A stretch of DNA of 19,276 nucleotides, taken from Beijerinckiaceae bacterium. Its GTDB lineage: Bacteria > Pseudomonadota > Alphaproteobacteria > Rhizobiales > Beijerinckiaceae. Under the pieces are notes generated by a model. It ran no database searches. It was not told the DNA's origin and worked only from the letters and a program-made list of their open reading frames with translations. Positions 9,185 through 15,872 of the stretch are shown here, piece after piece. The DNA lies in the NCBI GenBank assembly GCA_947458675.1, contig CANHAW010000003.1:1-19276 (forward strand), written 5' to 3'. Numbering within the stretch: the first letter of the stretch is position 1; each line of letters opens with the position of its first letter. The position numbers and the translations under genes are program-made.

Positions 9185-9964
9185 TCACATCCGGAACGAC
9201 TCACCAAGATAGAAGCGACGAACCTCGGGGTTCGCAACAATCTCTTCGGGGGGGCCCTCGGTCAGCACATGCCCCGAATGGATAATGTAGGCTCGATCAA
9301 TCAGACCCAAAGTCTCACGAACATTATGGTCCGTGATGAGAACTCCAATGCCTCGCCGGGTCAAATGACGGACAAGCTGCTGAATATCGCCTACCGCAAT
9401 GGGATCGATCCCAGCAAAGGGTTCGTCGAGAAGCATAAAGCTCGGCTGACTGGCAAGGGCGCGGGCAATTTCACAGCGCCGACGCTCGCCGCCTGACAAA
9501 GCAATCGAGGGCGCCTTCCTGAGGCGCTTGATATCGAATTCCTCCAACAGGGCCTCGAGTTGATGCTCCCGCTGCTCGGGATCGGCTATCGCAACCTCCA
9601 AAACGGCGCGGATATTGTCCTCAACGTTGAGCCCACGAAAAATGGACGCTTCCTGCGGCAAATATCCAATCCCAAGGCGGGCCCGCCGATACATGGGCAG
9701 GAAGGTCACCTCGTGTCCATCGAGATCGATCGCGCCTTTATCCGGGCGGATCAGACCGGTGATCATATAAAAGACCGTCGTTTTACCTGCGCCATTTGGC
9801 CCGAGGAGCCCAACGGCCTCACCGCGACGAACGGCGAGACTGACGTCTTGGACGACTTGGCGGGCGCCATAGGTCTTTCCAAGACCGGAAGCAACGAGCC
9901 AGCCCTCACCTGACGAGACGTCGGCGGCGGGCCCGATCTCGGGTGAATTTGCGGGTGCGCCCAT
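9185..9964 (-). CDS. lptB: LPS export ABC transporter ATPase
   Basis: Cytoplasmic ATPase that drives the LptB2FG extractor, moving lipopolysaccharide from the inner membrane onto the LptC-LptA bridge. From ATG 9964 it has 259 residues. Visible ABC motifs are Walker A GPNGAGKTT (55-63), the Q-loop YLPQEASIF (Q104), the signature LSGGE (156-160), Walker B FMLLDEPFAGID (176-187) and the switch histidine in ITDHN (H213). The RxRLGIGYLPQE block and the position next to lptA separate it from LivF-type ATPases. The start is uncertain. A TTG at 10003 has GGAG five bases upstream, and the frame stays open to a TTG at 10054, which would cut the gap to lptA from 116 to 26 bases. The N-terminal 20 residues are low-complexity either way. 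Confidence 0.95.
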   Translation of the reverse strand: MGAPANSPEIGPAADVSSGEGWLVASGLGKTYGARQVVQDVSLAVRRGEAVGLLGPNGAGKTTVFYMITGLIRPDKGAIDLDGHEVTFLPMYRRARLGIGYLPQEASIFRGLNVEDNIRAVLEVAIADPEQREHQLEALLEEFDIKRLRKAPSIALSGGERRRCEIARALASQPSFMLLDEPFAGIDPIAVGDIQQLVRHLTRRGIGVLITDHNVRETLGLIDRAYIIHSGHVLTEGPPEEIVANPEVRRFYLGESFRM

Positions 9965-10080
9965 TTGGGTTTCTTCAAACCTGTCCGATGGCACTTTGGT
10001 CAACAAAGCTCCAACTCTCTTGGCTGGCGTAACCTGCGCAGAGAATTGGCGCAACTGCGACCAAGGCCTAAATCAATCAT

Positions 10081-10668
10081 TCAACGTGACGGGCGCCGCT
10101 CCGCCGGCTTGGGCGCATCTGGCGATCCGGGAGTGAAAATGGAATTCACACGACCGCCAATGACCTGAGCGTAGCCCGTATCCAGATCGTAAACGAGTTT
10201 GGAATCGCGTTCGCCCTTGGTCACATTCGATCCTTGGCTGAGAACGACGTTACCAATGAGGTAAACTTTATTCTCTGCCCGATCATAAATGCCGCTGTCG
10301 CCGGTGCCGACCTGATCGATCTGAGTGACCGTGACGGGACCAGCGGCTTCGATCCGTCGGATACGCCCGCCCGCATCCGTCTGCAATCCGCCAGCGCTCT
10401 GGTCTTCCTTCTGAAGGAAAACAACCATAGTCGTCGCGCGCATGGTCGATTCACCCTGACGGGCGAGGACGCCGCCGGAATAAATGAGCCTTTGCTCCTT
10501 GTCGAAATATTCGAGCTTGGCAGCATCAACCGTAATGGGAGCCCTCGAATTGCCGCCGGGCAAGACTGGGCTTGGCCCCGAACGCTTTTGAGCCGGCCCA
10601 GCCGCCATTGCAATGCCAATGCCTGCAACAGCCAAAACGATACCGCAGAGCAAAGTAGATTTTTTCAT
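10081..10668 (-). CDS. lptA: LPS transport periplasmic protein LptA
   Basis: Periplasmic beta-jellyroll protein that forms the bridge carrying LPS from LptC to LptD. It has 195 residues. A signal peptide is evident at 1-23: a basic MKK start, a hydrophobic core and the likely cleavage site AMAA before GPAQ. The OstA/LptA domain covers about 42-165, with VDAAKLEYFDKEQRLIYSGG, the repeated strand pattern, and LIGNVVLSQGSNVTKGE. The C-terminus is proline-rich and basic. The start codon overlaps the lptC stop by four bases (ATGA), so the two are translationally coupled. AAGG lies about ten bases before the ATG, inside lptC. Names are given by domain plus the lptC-lptA-lptB order; sequence conservation in this family is low. 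Confidence 0.92.
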   Translation of the reverse strand: MKKSTLLCGIVLAVAGIGIAMAAGPAQKRSGPSPVLPGGNSRAPITVDAAKLEYFDKEQRLIYSGGVLARQGESTMRATTMVVFLQKEDQSAGGLQTDAGGRIRRIEAAGPVTVTQIDQVGTGDSGIYDRAENKVYLIGNVVLSQGSNVTKGERDSKLVYDLDTGYAQVIGGRVNSIFTPGSPDAPKPAERRPSR

Positions 10669-11333
10669 TCGGTTCTGCCTTTGGACGCAGCGGGTTCATG
10701 TTCGCTTGATTCGAAAGTCGAGCGAACATTTCCCTCGAAATTGATCCTTTGTCCGCTGTCGATAATATCCATACGCTCCGCATGAATCTCGCCTGCAGAC
10801 AAAACAACCTTGACGGCCTCTTGGGTGATGACAGTTCCTGCCTTGAAGTCCATTTTGGCGCTCTTCATGTCAATATCATAACTGGCGCTTTTCATCCGGA
10901 CCGCAGACTTGAAATCCATCAGCTCACGAAGAGAATCATATAGCGCGGTCGCCGCGGTTACTTGAACTGTCGATTGATCCGCCATTCCAATTCTTGCATT
11001 GAGTTCGCTCAATTCGATCAAGTTTGGTTGGCGCACGTCCTGAACACCGGCGGTTGCAACGACCTCGTAAGGGCGCCCGTCGCGTCGAAAGCCAGACAGC
11101 CTTGGTTGCTCCATGGTAACACGCGTTCCATCGAGATTGCTGCCAACGATCGAAATCTTTGGAACCGACGGCCCGAATGGGTTGAAGAAAATTACAGCTG
11201 AAATGGACACAAGACCGACCAGCGCACCGCCAATAATGGCGCGCCGGAGAAGCGCCACGCGCCTGGAATGGCGTCCGGCAGCCCGGAAGGCTCGCGCACG
11301 ATGCGTGGACGGAGCGCCACGATCATTGGACAT
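10665..11333 (-). CDS. lptC: LPS export protein LptC, inner-membrane anchored
   Basis: Bitopic inner-membrane protein that receives LPS from LptB2FG and passes it to LptA. From ATG 11333 it has 222 residues. An arginine-rich cytoplasmic head (1-31) is followed by one membrane segment at about 32-50 and a periplasmic LptC/YrbK-like domain with repeating beta strands, including LSGFRRDGRPYEVVATAGVQD and FEGNVRSTFE near the end. The head is longer than the few residues found in E. coli LptC, which fits alphaproteobacterial members. An in-frame TTG at 11348 is an alternative start; neither has a good Shine-Dalgarno (AAGGAC is only one or two bases from the ATG). It lies 39 bases after the RNase D-like gene and overlaps lptA by four bases. 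Confidence 0.9.
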   Translation of the reverse strand: MSNDRGAPSTHRARAFRAAGRHSRRVALLRRAIIGGALVGLVSISAVIFFNPFGPSVPKISIVGSNLDGTRVTMEQPRLSGFRRDGRPYEVVATAGVQDVRQPNLIELSELNARIGMADQSTVQVTAATALYDSLRELMDFKSAVRMKSASYDIDMKSAKMDFKAGTVITQEAVKVVLSAGEIHAERMDIIDSGQRINFEGNVRSTFESSEHEPAASKGRTE

Positions 11334-11372
11334 GTCCTTAGTGCTCAAGGTCCGAACCCAAACCTTTCGATA

Positions 11373-11987
11373 CTATTGGTGCGCGAATATGTCTTGCTCG
11401 GGCCAGCCCAGCAAGTCGAGCCTTGCCCTGACCGGCAGAAAATCGAAGCAAGACTGCGCAATCTCCATTCGCCCCTCACGCAGAAGCATAGCGTCCAGCC
11501 GATCCTTCAAGGCGTGGAGATGAAGGACGTCAGAAGCAGCGTATGCGAGTTGTGCGTCTGTCAAAATGGGGCTCGCCCAATCTGACGATTGCTGTTGCTT
11601 GGAAAGCTCAATTCCGAGCAACTCGCGCACGAGATCCTTCAGTCCATGCCGATCAGTATAGGTGCGGACCAGTTTCGACGCTATTTTCGTGCAATATACC
11701 GATCTAATGCCAACCCCGAAGGCTTTTTCCAAAACGGCAATATCGAAACGGCCGAAATGAAAAATCTTCGTCACGTCTTGATCAGCAAGCAATTTCATAA
11801 GGTTGGGCGCGCTCGCCTGGCCTTTGGCGATCTGCACAACATCCGCGCTTCCATCCCCTGCCGACAATTGGATGACACACAGTCTGTCCCTGTGGGGGTT
11901 GAGCCCGAGCGTTTCGGTATCAATGGCAACGCTGCCCTTGAAATTCGCCAAGTCGGGGAGATCATTTTGATGAACGCGTATGGTCAT
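11373..11987 (-). CDS. Short RNase D-like 3'-5' exonuclease (DEDDy family)
   Basis: Predicted 3'-5' exoribonuclease of the DEDDy group. The start at ATG 11987 gives MTIRVHQNDLPDL and 204 residues; an upstream GTG at 12059 would add 24 residues without family character. All catalytic positions are visible: D23 and E25 in AIDTETLGL (Exo I), D82 in FHFGRFDIAVL (Exo II), and Y149 and D153 in YAASDVLHLHAL (Exo III). There is no HRDC domain, which E. coli RNase D (about 375 residues) carries, so this is the short form common in alphaproteobacteria. The substrate cannot be told from sequence: tRNA 3' trimming is the usual assumption. It is the first gene of the lptC-lptA-lptB-rpoN strand block, with no terminator before lptC. 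Confidence 0.9.
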   Translation of the reverse strand: MTIRVHQNDLPDLANFKGSVAIDTETLGLNPHRDRLCVIQLSAGDGSADVVQIAKGQASAPNLMKLLADQDVTKIFHFGRFDIAVLEKAFGVGIRSVYCTKIASKLVRTYTDRHGLKDLVRELLGIELSKQQQSSDWASPILTDAQLAYAASDVLHLHALKDRLDAMLLREGRMEIAQSCFDFLPVRARLDLLGWPEQDIFAHQ

Positions 11988-12091
11988 TCGCGGGCCAGCT
12001 CTTGAGGGTTTCAATTGACCCATAAGGCCCGGACGCATGTCATTCAAGATAATCGTCACCCAAGCCGGCGACTGAAGCGCCCCCAGCCCTC

Positions 12092-13132
12092 TCAGCCGAG
12101 AGTCGGATCAAGGACGATTTTGCCCATTCCCGGATCGGATTCCATCATCCGATGCGCATCGACCGCCCGCGAAAGCGGCAATACGTGAGCGATGCGAACC
12201 TTGATTTTTCCCTCTCCTGCCGCCGCAAAGCACTTTGGGCGGTCCTCGTCTCGGGAGCCCGGCATGCCCCGGATGGTGATTTTCTTGTCGTAGAGGTGGA
12301 AAAAATCGATTGTCACATTCGGACCGCCATGAGCCCCTGCGGTTACCAGGCGCCCATTCTCTCCCAGGGCATGAAAAGCCTGAGGGAGAACTTTGGGATT
12401 GGCGATATTGTCATAAAGGACATCGACGCCTTTTCCGCCGGTCAGGCGCATGACTTCAGCACACAGATCTTGGGTAGAATAATCGACCGCATGATCGGCA
12501 CCAAGAGCGAGCCCCGCATCGGCACGCTCACGCGATCCGGCTGTAGCGATCACCTTGGCCCCGATCACATGTTTCGCAATCTGGATTCCGACGCTTCCAA
12601 GATTGCCGCTTGCGCCCATGATCAGAACCCATTCGCCCGCTTTGAGGCCGGCTATATTGACGAGAAGATTCCAAGCCGTCGGGCAGTGTCGCATAACGAC
12701 GGCGGCTTCATGGAAGCCGAGCGTGCCGGGGAGGGCAAAAGCCGAACAGGCAGGTACGCAAACCTTTTCGGCAAACCCGCCAGGCCGCTTGATCCCCATC
12801 ATTCCGGCTCGGCCAGTCGCGCCAGAACCATCCTCGTTACAGGGATCGAGCGCCATACGACCCGCCGCGCAGACCCGATCGCCAATCTTCCATTTCGTGA
12901 CGCCAGGACCAATAGCATCGATGATACCGGCACAATCGACGCCGGGGATGAGCGGCAGTTCAACGCCACGCTGGGCCTGCTCACCCCTGCGAACAGCCAC
13001 GTCAAGAACGCGATTGACGGTTGCTGCATGGACATTGATCCGGATTTCCCCATGTCGCGGCTGGGGATCCGGCACAGTCTCATATTGCATGACTTCCGGC
13101 GGGCCGAACTCCCGGATCACGACAGCCTTCAT
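12092..13132 (-). CDS. Medium-chain dehydrogenase/reductase, quinone oxidoreductase-like
   Basis: NAD(P)H-dependent oxidoreductase of the MDR superfamily, 346 residues. The N-terminal GroES-like domain covers about 1-130. A Rossmann domain follows, with the nucleotide loop MGASGNLGSVGIQ (172-184). The catalytic-zinc cysteine expected near residue 40 is absent (AATVNRVLDV), as in zinc-free quinone reductases. At 88-125, where zinc alcohol dehydrogenases carry the four-cysteine structural lobe, there is a loop of similar size (AAGRMALDPCNEDGSGATG) with only one cysteine inside it. It looks like a degenerate zinc lobe. A strong Shine-Dalgarno GGGAGG lies five bases before the ATG. The gene is last of a four-gene set, 44 bases after the class II aldolase. 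The substrate is unknown; a carbonyl or enal formed by its neighbours is a guess. Confidence 0.88.
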   Translation of the reverse strand: MKAVVIREFGPPEVMQYETVPDPQPRHGEIRINVHAATVNRVLDVAVRRGEQAQRGVELPLIPGVDCAGIIDAIGPGVTKWKIGDRVCAAGRMALDPCNEDGSGATGRAGMMGIKRPGGFAEKVCVPACSAFALPGTLGFHEAAVVMRHCPTAWNLLVNIAGLKAGEWVLIMGASGNLGSVGIQIAKHVIGAKVIATAGSRERADAGLALGADHAVDYSTQDLCAEVMRLTGGKGVDVLYDNIANPKVLPQAFHALGENGRLVTAGAHGGPNVTIDFFHLYDKKITIRGMPGSRDEDRPKCFAAAGEGKIKVRIAHVLPLSRAVDAHRMMESDPGMGKIVLDPTLG

Positions 13133-13176
13133 GACTTCCTCCCGATGATACCGGACGAGTTGACCTCGCCTCCTCT

Positions 13177-13875
13177 TCAGCCCTGCCGTTCGATGCGACG
13201 GCGCAAATATTCAAAATTAATTGTCTGCTGCTCGGGGCTGAGAAGATTTTTGCGAAGCGCCAAAACATCTTCGCGCTGGAACTCGGAAGCAGTCTCACCT
13301 GCTGCTTCAGCAATCATCTGAATCTGACATGCGTTTTCGAGCATGATGGAAAAAATGACCGCCTCTTCGATGCAAGAGCCACAAACGACCACGCCATGAT
13401 TTTTCAAAAATACAACCGGAAAATCCGCCAATGCTTTGGCGACGCCATGCCCGGTGACTGTTGAGCGGATCAAGTCGATTGTACCTGTATAGACGCCGTA
13501 ATTATCGACGAAAAGCGTGCTCGGCTGACTGAGCGCCCGCAGCTTCCGCCCGGAAGCCGAAAAGGCAACGGAATAGGTCGGATGTGTATGAATGATGGAA
13601 TTGATATCCGGACGAAGTTTGAAGATTTCCGAATGAATGAAAACCTCGCTGTGGCGCGGAGCCCATCCATCGACCTTGTTGCCTGTCAGATCGCAGGTCA
13701 CAAGATTATCGACGTTCATCTCGTCAAAACCGAAGGAATGCGGCTTCATGTAGAAGCGGTTCGCATCGTCAGGTACACGGACCGATATGTGACCGCGGGT
13801 CATGTCGCCCTGACCCACGGCCTCAAGAATATGACCACCTGCAACCAATTTTTTCTTGGCTTCGTCGCGCGTCAT
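13177..13875 (-). CDS. Class II aldolase/adducin-family protein
   Basis: Zinc-dependent aldolase, decarboxylase or epimerase fold (FucA/AraD family), 232 residues. I chose ATG 13875 (MTRDEAKKK) because GGAG stands six bases upstream; the ATG at 13887, four codons earlier, has no good site. Numbered from 13875, the family motifs are GHISVR (28-33), the acidic catalytic position in HSEVFIHSEIF (E77), the zinc ligands H96 and H98 in IIHTHPTYSVAF, and H160 in KNHGVVVCG. All are intact, so the protein should be an active metalloenzyme. The preferred substrate cannot be read from the sequence. Between RidA and the MDR gene, it may act on a hydroxy-oxo acid or sugar phosphate. Gaps are 52 bases to ridA and 44 to the MDR gene. 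Confidence 0.9.
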   Translation of the reverse strand: MTRDEAKKKLVAGGHILEAVGQGDMTRGHISVRVPDDANRFYMKPHSFGFDEMNVDNLVTCDLTGNKVDGWAPRHSEVFIHSEIFKLRPDINSIIHTHPTYSVAFSASGRKLRALSQPSTLFVDNYGVYTGTIDLIRSTVTGHGVAKALADFPVVFLKNHGVVVCGSCIEEAVIFSIMLENACQIQMIAEAAGETASEFQREDVLALRKNLLSPEQQTINFEYLRRRIERQG

Positions 13876-13881
13876 GTCGAA

Positions 13882-13885
13882 CTCC
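13882..13885 (-). promoter_or_regulatory. Shine-Dalgarno site deciding the aldolase start
   Basis: GGAG on the minus strand lies six bases before ATG 13875 and partly inside the alternative ATG 13887. The spacing is ideal for 13875, whereas upstream of 13887 the sequence is A-rich and lacks an anti-16S match. Confidence 0.6.
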
Positions 13886-13927
13886 ATTATTTTCTTGGTT
13901 ACGGGATGATCTTGCCGATCTGTTCAC

Positions 13928-14278
13928 TCAGACCGCAGCGATGACCGCTATCTCAACCTTGTAATCGGGCGTTACCAGTCTGGCCTCGACGGTCGCGCGT
14001 GCTGGCGTATGTCCCTGAACGACCCATTTGTCCCAGACCGAATTCATCTCCGGGAAGGTCGCTATTTCCGACAAATAAATTGTCGCGGAAAGAATTTTTG
14101 TCTTGTCCGAGCCCGCCTCTGCCAGGAGAGAATCGATGATTCCGACGATTTCCTGTGTCTGCTCTGCGACGCTTTTGCCGACAGTTTTATCTGCGACCTG
14201 ACCAGCAAGGTAGACAATGTTGCCGTGAACCACGGCCTTGCTCATGCGAGGCCCGACGCCTATGCGATTGATTGTCAT
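13928..14278 (-). CDS. RidA/YjgF/UK114-family protein
   Basis: Small protein of 116 residues, which in the family forms trimers; archetypal members hydrolyse reactive 2-aminoacrylate and related imines. Visible features are VYLAGQVADKTVGKSVAEQT, then ATIYLSEIATFPEMN and the C-terminal PARATVEARL. The arginine of this last block (R94) aligns with the catalytic arginine of active Rid proteins. The second acidic residue of the E. coli-type EIEAIA end is replaced here (VEIAVIA), so it probably belongs to a Rid subgroup other than the archetype. A good site, GGAAG, lies eight bases before the ATG, overlapping the spacer after the DUF1993 stop, only 15 bases away. Position next to an aldolase and an oxidoreductase suggests clearing an imine or enamine in their pathway, which is inference. 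Confidence 0.9.
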   Translation of the reverse strand: MTINRIGVGPRMSKAVVHGNIVYLAGQVADKTVGKSVAEQTQEIVGIIDSLLAEAGSDKTKILSATIYLSEIATFPEMNSVWDKWVVQGHTPARATVEARLVTPDYKVEIAVIAAV

Positions 14279-14293
14279 GAATCTAGCTTCCTC

Positions 14294-14818
14294 TCAGAGC
14301 ACTTTAACGCGTGGCACATCGCCCATGAAATCGCGCTTTGCAAGCTCGACGCCATTGCTCCGCAAAATCGCGTAAGCGCAGGTGACGTGGAAAAAGAATT
14401 GCGGGAGAGCCTGATGAAGGGCGAAATCCTCGCCAAGCATCACGCGTGTATTCGTCGATGTAGACCAGGTGATTTCACGGCCCTGAGCTGCGTCGATCTT
14501 CGCGGGATCAATTGATTTCACAAAGGCAATCGTGGTTGCGATCCGGGTCCGCAAATCATCGAATGTCTTTTCGTCATTTGCAGGCTTTTGCGCATCGACG
14601 CCCGCCAGCATCGACGCCATATTTCTGGCCCAATCCGTCGAGACCTGAACCTGTTTCTGGAACATATACATATTTGGAAACAGCCGCGCGGTTAGAAGTG
14701 CGGCTGGATCGATCTTCTTCTCGGTGCAATGGGCTGAGGCCCTCTCACAAATGCCTGAGAGCCCGCCGAGCATTTGCAGCATGACCGGAACAGAAGCCTG
14801 GTAAAGCGATAGAGACAT
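14294..14818 (-). CDS. DUF1993-family protein
   Basis: Uncharacterised helical protein of 174 residues from ATG 14818 (MSLSLYQASVPVMLQML). An excellent Shine-Dalgarno, GGAGGAA, stands seven bases before this ATG, so a longer upstream frame is ignored. Family character is seen in the N-terminal YQASVPVMLQML, the RLFPNMYMFQKQVQ segment and the C-terminal LPQFFFHVTCAYAILRSNG. The last ends in the short hydrophilic tail usual for DUF1993. From memory, this family is related to DinB-like four-helix proteins that can bind metal, but I do not see a confirmed ligand set. It is the first gene of the minus-strand set DUF1993-RidA-aldolase-MDR. Its biochemical role is not known. Confidence 0.85.
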   Translation of the reverse strand: MSLSLYQASVPVMLQMLGGLSGICERASAHCTEKKIDPAALLTARLFPNMYMFQKQVQVSTDWARNMASMLAGVDAQKPANDEKTFDDLRTRIATTIAFVKSIDPAKIDAAQGREITWSTSTNTRVMLGEDFALHQALPQFFFHVTCAYAILRSNGVELAKRDFMGDVPRVKVL

Positions 14819-14843
14819 TTCTCGTTCCTCCCTTGAGACATGA

Positions 14844-14872
14844 CGGATAAAGCAAGGTTTGTTGTCGTTCAA
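14844..14872 (-). promoter_or_regulatory. Candidate promoter for the DUF1993-RidA-aldolase-MDR set
   Basis: On the minus strand TTGAAC (14867-14872) and TATCCG (14844-14849) are 17 bases apart, with the -10 about 25 bases before the DUF1993 ATG. The -35 matches four of six and the -10 three of six consensus positions. The rest of the 186-base gap (14819-15004) holds no gene I can support. Confidence 0.35.
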
Positions 14873-14888
14873 GCTCGTCAAAACGAGC
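14873..14888. promoter_or_regulatory. Inverted repeat, possible operator
   Basis: GCTCGT and ACGAGC, separated by CAAA, form a perfect six-base inverted repeat directly next to the candidate -35 hexamer of the DUF1993 set. The position suits a repressor or activator site. No regulator gene lies beside it. It could also fold as a short hairpin if transcription begins further upstream. Confidence 0.35.
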
Positions 14889-15004
14889 AAATTTCACTTC
14901 GGATTCAGACATATATCCTGCCGCATCCGCCCGTTGATAAGCCTTCTCCAAAACGGTTGAGAACCTGTGGATGGTCTGGGGAAAACCGACCGAGCGGCTC
15001 TCGT

Positions 15005-15778
15005 CTACCTGCGTCCATTCAATGGGTTCGCGGGGTCCCACTCATATTCGACGGTTTCAAAACGCATGCTCAGTGCATCAAACAGGACAAGTCGCCCGAG
15101 AAGGCTCTCGCCAAAACCGACAATCTCGCGAATGACTTCCAATGCAATCATCGCCCCGACAATGCCTGTCAGGGCGCCAAGGACGCCAGCTTCGGCGCAT
15201 GCGGGCACTGTCCCTGCCGGCGGCGATTCCGGGAAAAGGCAACGGTAAGTGGGGCGCGGCTTTCCCAGCGCGTCTTGCTCGAATGGCCGCAGGCTTGTGA
15301 GCGATGCATCAAAAGCTCCAACAGCGGCCGTGATGAGCGGCTTGCGCTCAAAATAGCAAGCGTCAGAAACGATATAGCGGGTTTCAAAATTATCCGAACC
15401 GTCCGCAACAATGTCATAGTCGCGAATGATTTCAGCGACATTTCCGGCATCCAGCCGCTTTTGATGGGCGCGGACCTCTACGTGGGGGTTTAGCCTGGCG
15501 ATGGAACGCGCTGCGCTCTCGACCTTGGGTCTGCCGACCTCTTCTGTCGCGTGCAGTACTTGGCGCTGCAGATTGGAAAGCGAGACCAAATCATCATCGA
15601 CCACGCCCAGAGTACCGATCCCGGCTGCTGCGAGATATTGGAGAGCCGGCGACCCAAGCCCGCCGGCGCCAACCATCAGCACGCGCGCCGATTTCAATTT
15701 CTGCTGACCCGGCCCGCCAACGTTCCGGAGCACAATATGGCGCGCATAGCGCTCGATTTCTGATGGTGAAAGGCTCAT
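15005..15778 (-). CDS. MoeB/HesA/ThiF-type adenylyltransferase (E1-like)
   Basis: Activates the C-terminal glycine of a small sulfur-carrier protein (MoaD- or ThiS-like) by adenylation, for molybdopterin or thiamine sulfur transfer. The start at ATG 15778 (MSLSPSEIERYARHIVL) gives 257 residues; an upstream extension to 16057 overlaps the divergent gene and looks spurious. The ATP-binding loop is GAGGLGSP (37-44), followed by DDDLVSLSNLQRQVLH (61-76) and DGSDNFETRY (126-135). C194 in VPACAEAG is at the place of the MoeB active cysteine. The zinc site of E. coli MoeB (two CxxC pairs) is missing: TYRC replaces CYRC at 177-180 and there is no later pair. The end, EWDPANPLNG, replaces the second pair. 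No rhodanese domain is fused. MoeB and HesA roles cannot be separated. Confidence 0.9.
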   Translation of the reverse strand: MSLSPSEIERYARHIVLRNVGGPGQQKLKSARVLMVGAGGLGSPALQYLAAAGIGTLGVVDDDLVSLSNLQRQVLHATEEVGRPKVESAARSIARLNPHVEVRAHQKRLDAGNVAEIIRDYDIVADGSDNFETRYIVSDACYFERKPLITAAVGAFDASLTSLRPFEQDALGKPRPTYRCLFPESPPAGTVPACAEAGVLGALTGIVGAMIALEVIREIVGFGESLLGRLVLFDALSMRFETVEYEWDPANPLNGRR

Positions 15779-15872
15779 GGTCCGCAAACTAGGCAAGGCT
15801 TGCGCGAAGGGAAAGCCCTTCTCGTCGGCGCTGGGCCTGATAGAAGAATGAATCGCAGCAAAAGGGTCTGTC

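Noticed and set aside
12152..13321. 389-codon plus-strand frame antisense to the MDR gene and running into the aldolase gene
   Set aside because: The MDR and aldolase motifs on the minus strand are clear; the antisense translation has no recognisable family pattern.
14935..14980. DnaA-box-like words (minus-strand TTATCAACG and CATCCACAGG)
   Set aside because: Each departs from TTATCCACA in two or more positions, and there is no AT-rich region or dnaA/dnaN neighbour to suggest an origin.
14745..15041. 98-codon minus-strand frame across the moeB-DUF1993 gap
   Set aside because: It overlaps the DUF1993 gene out of frame and shows no family motif; the gap looks like a promoter region instead.
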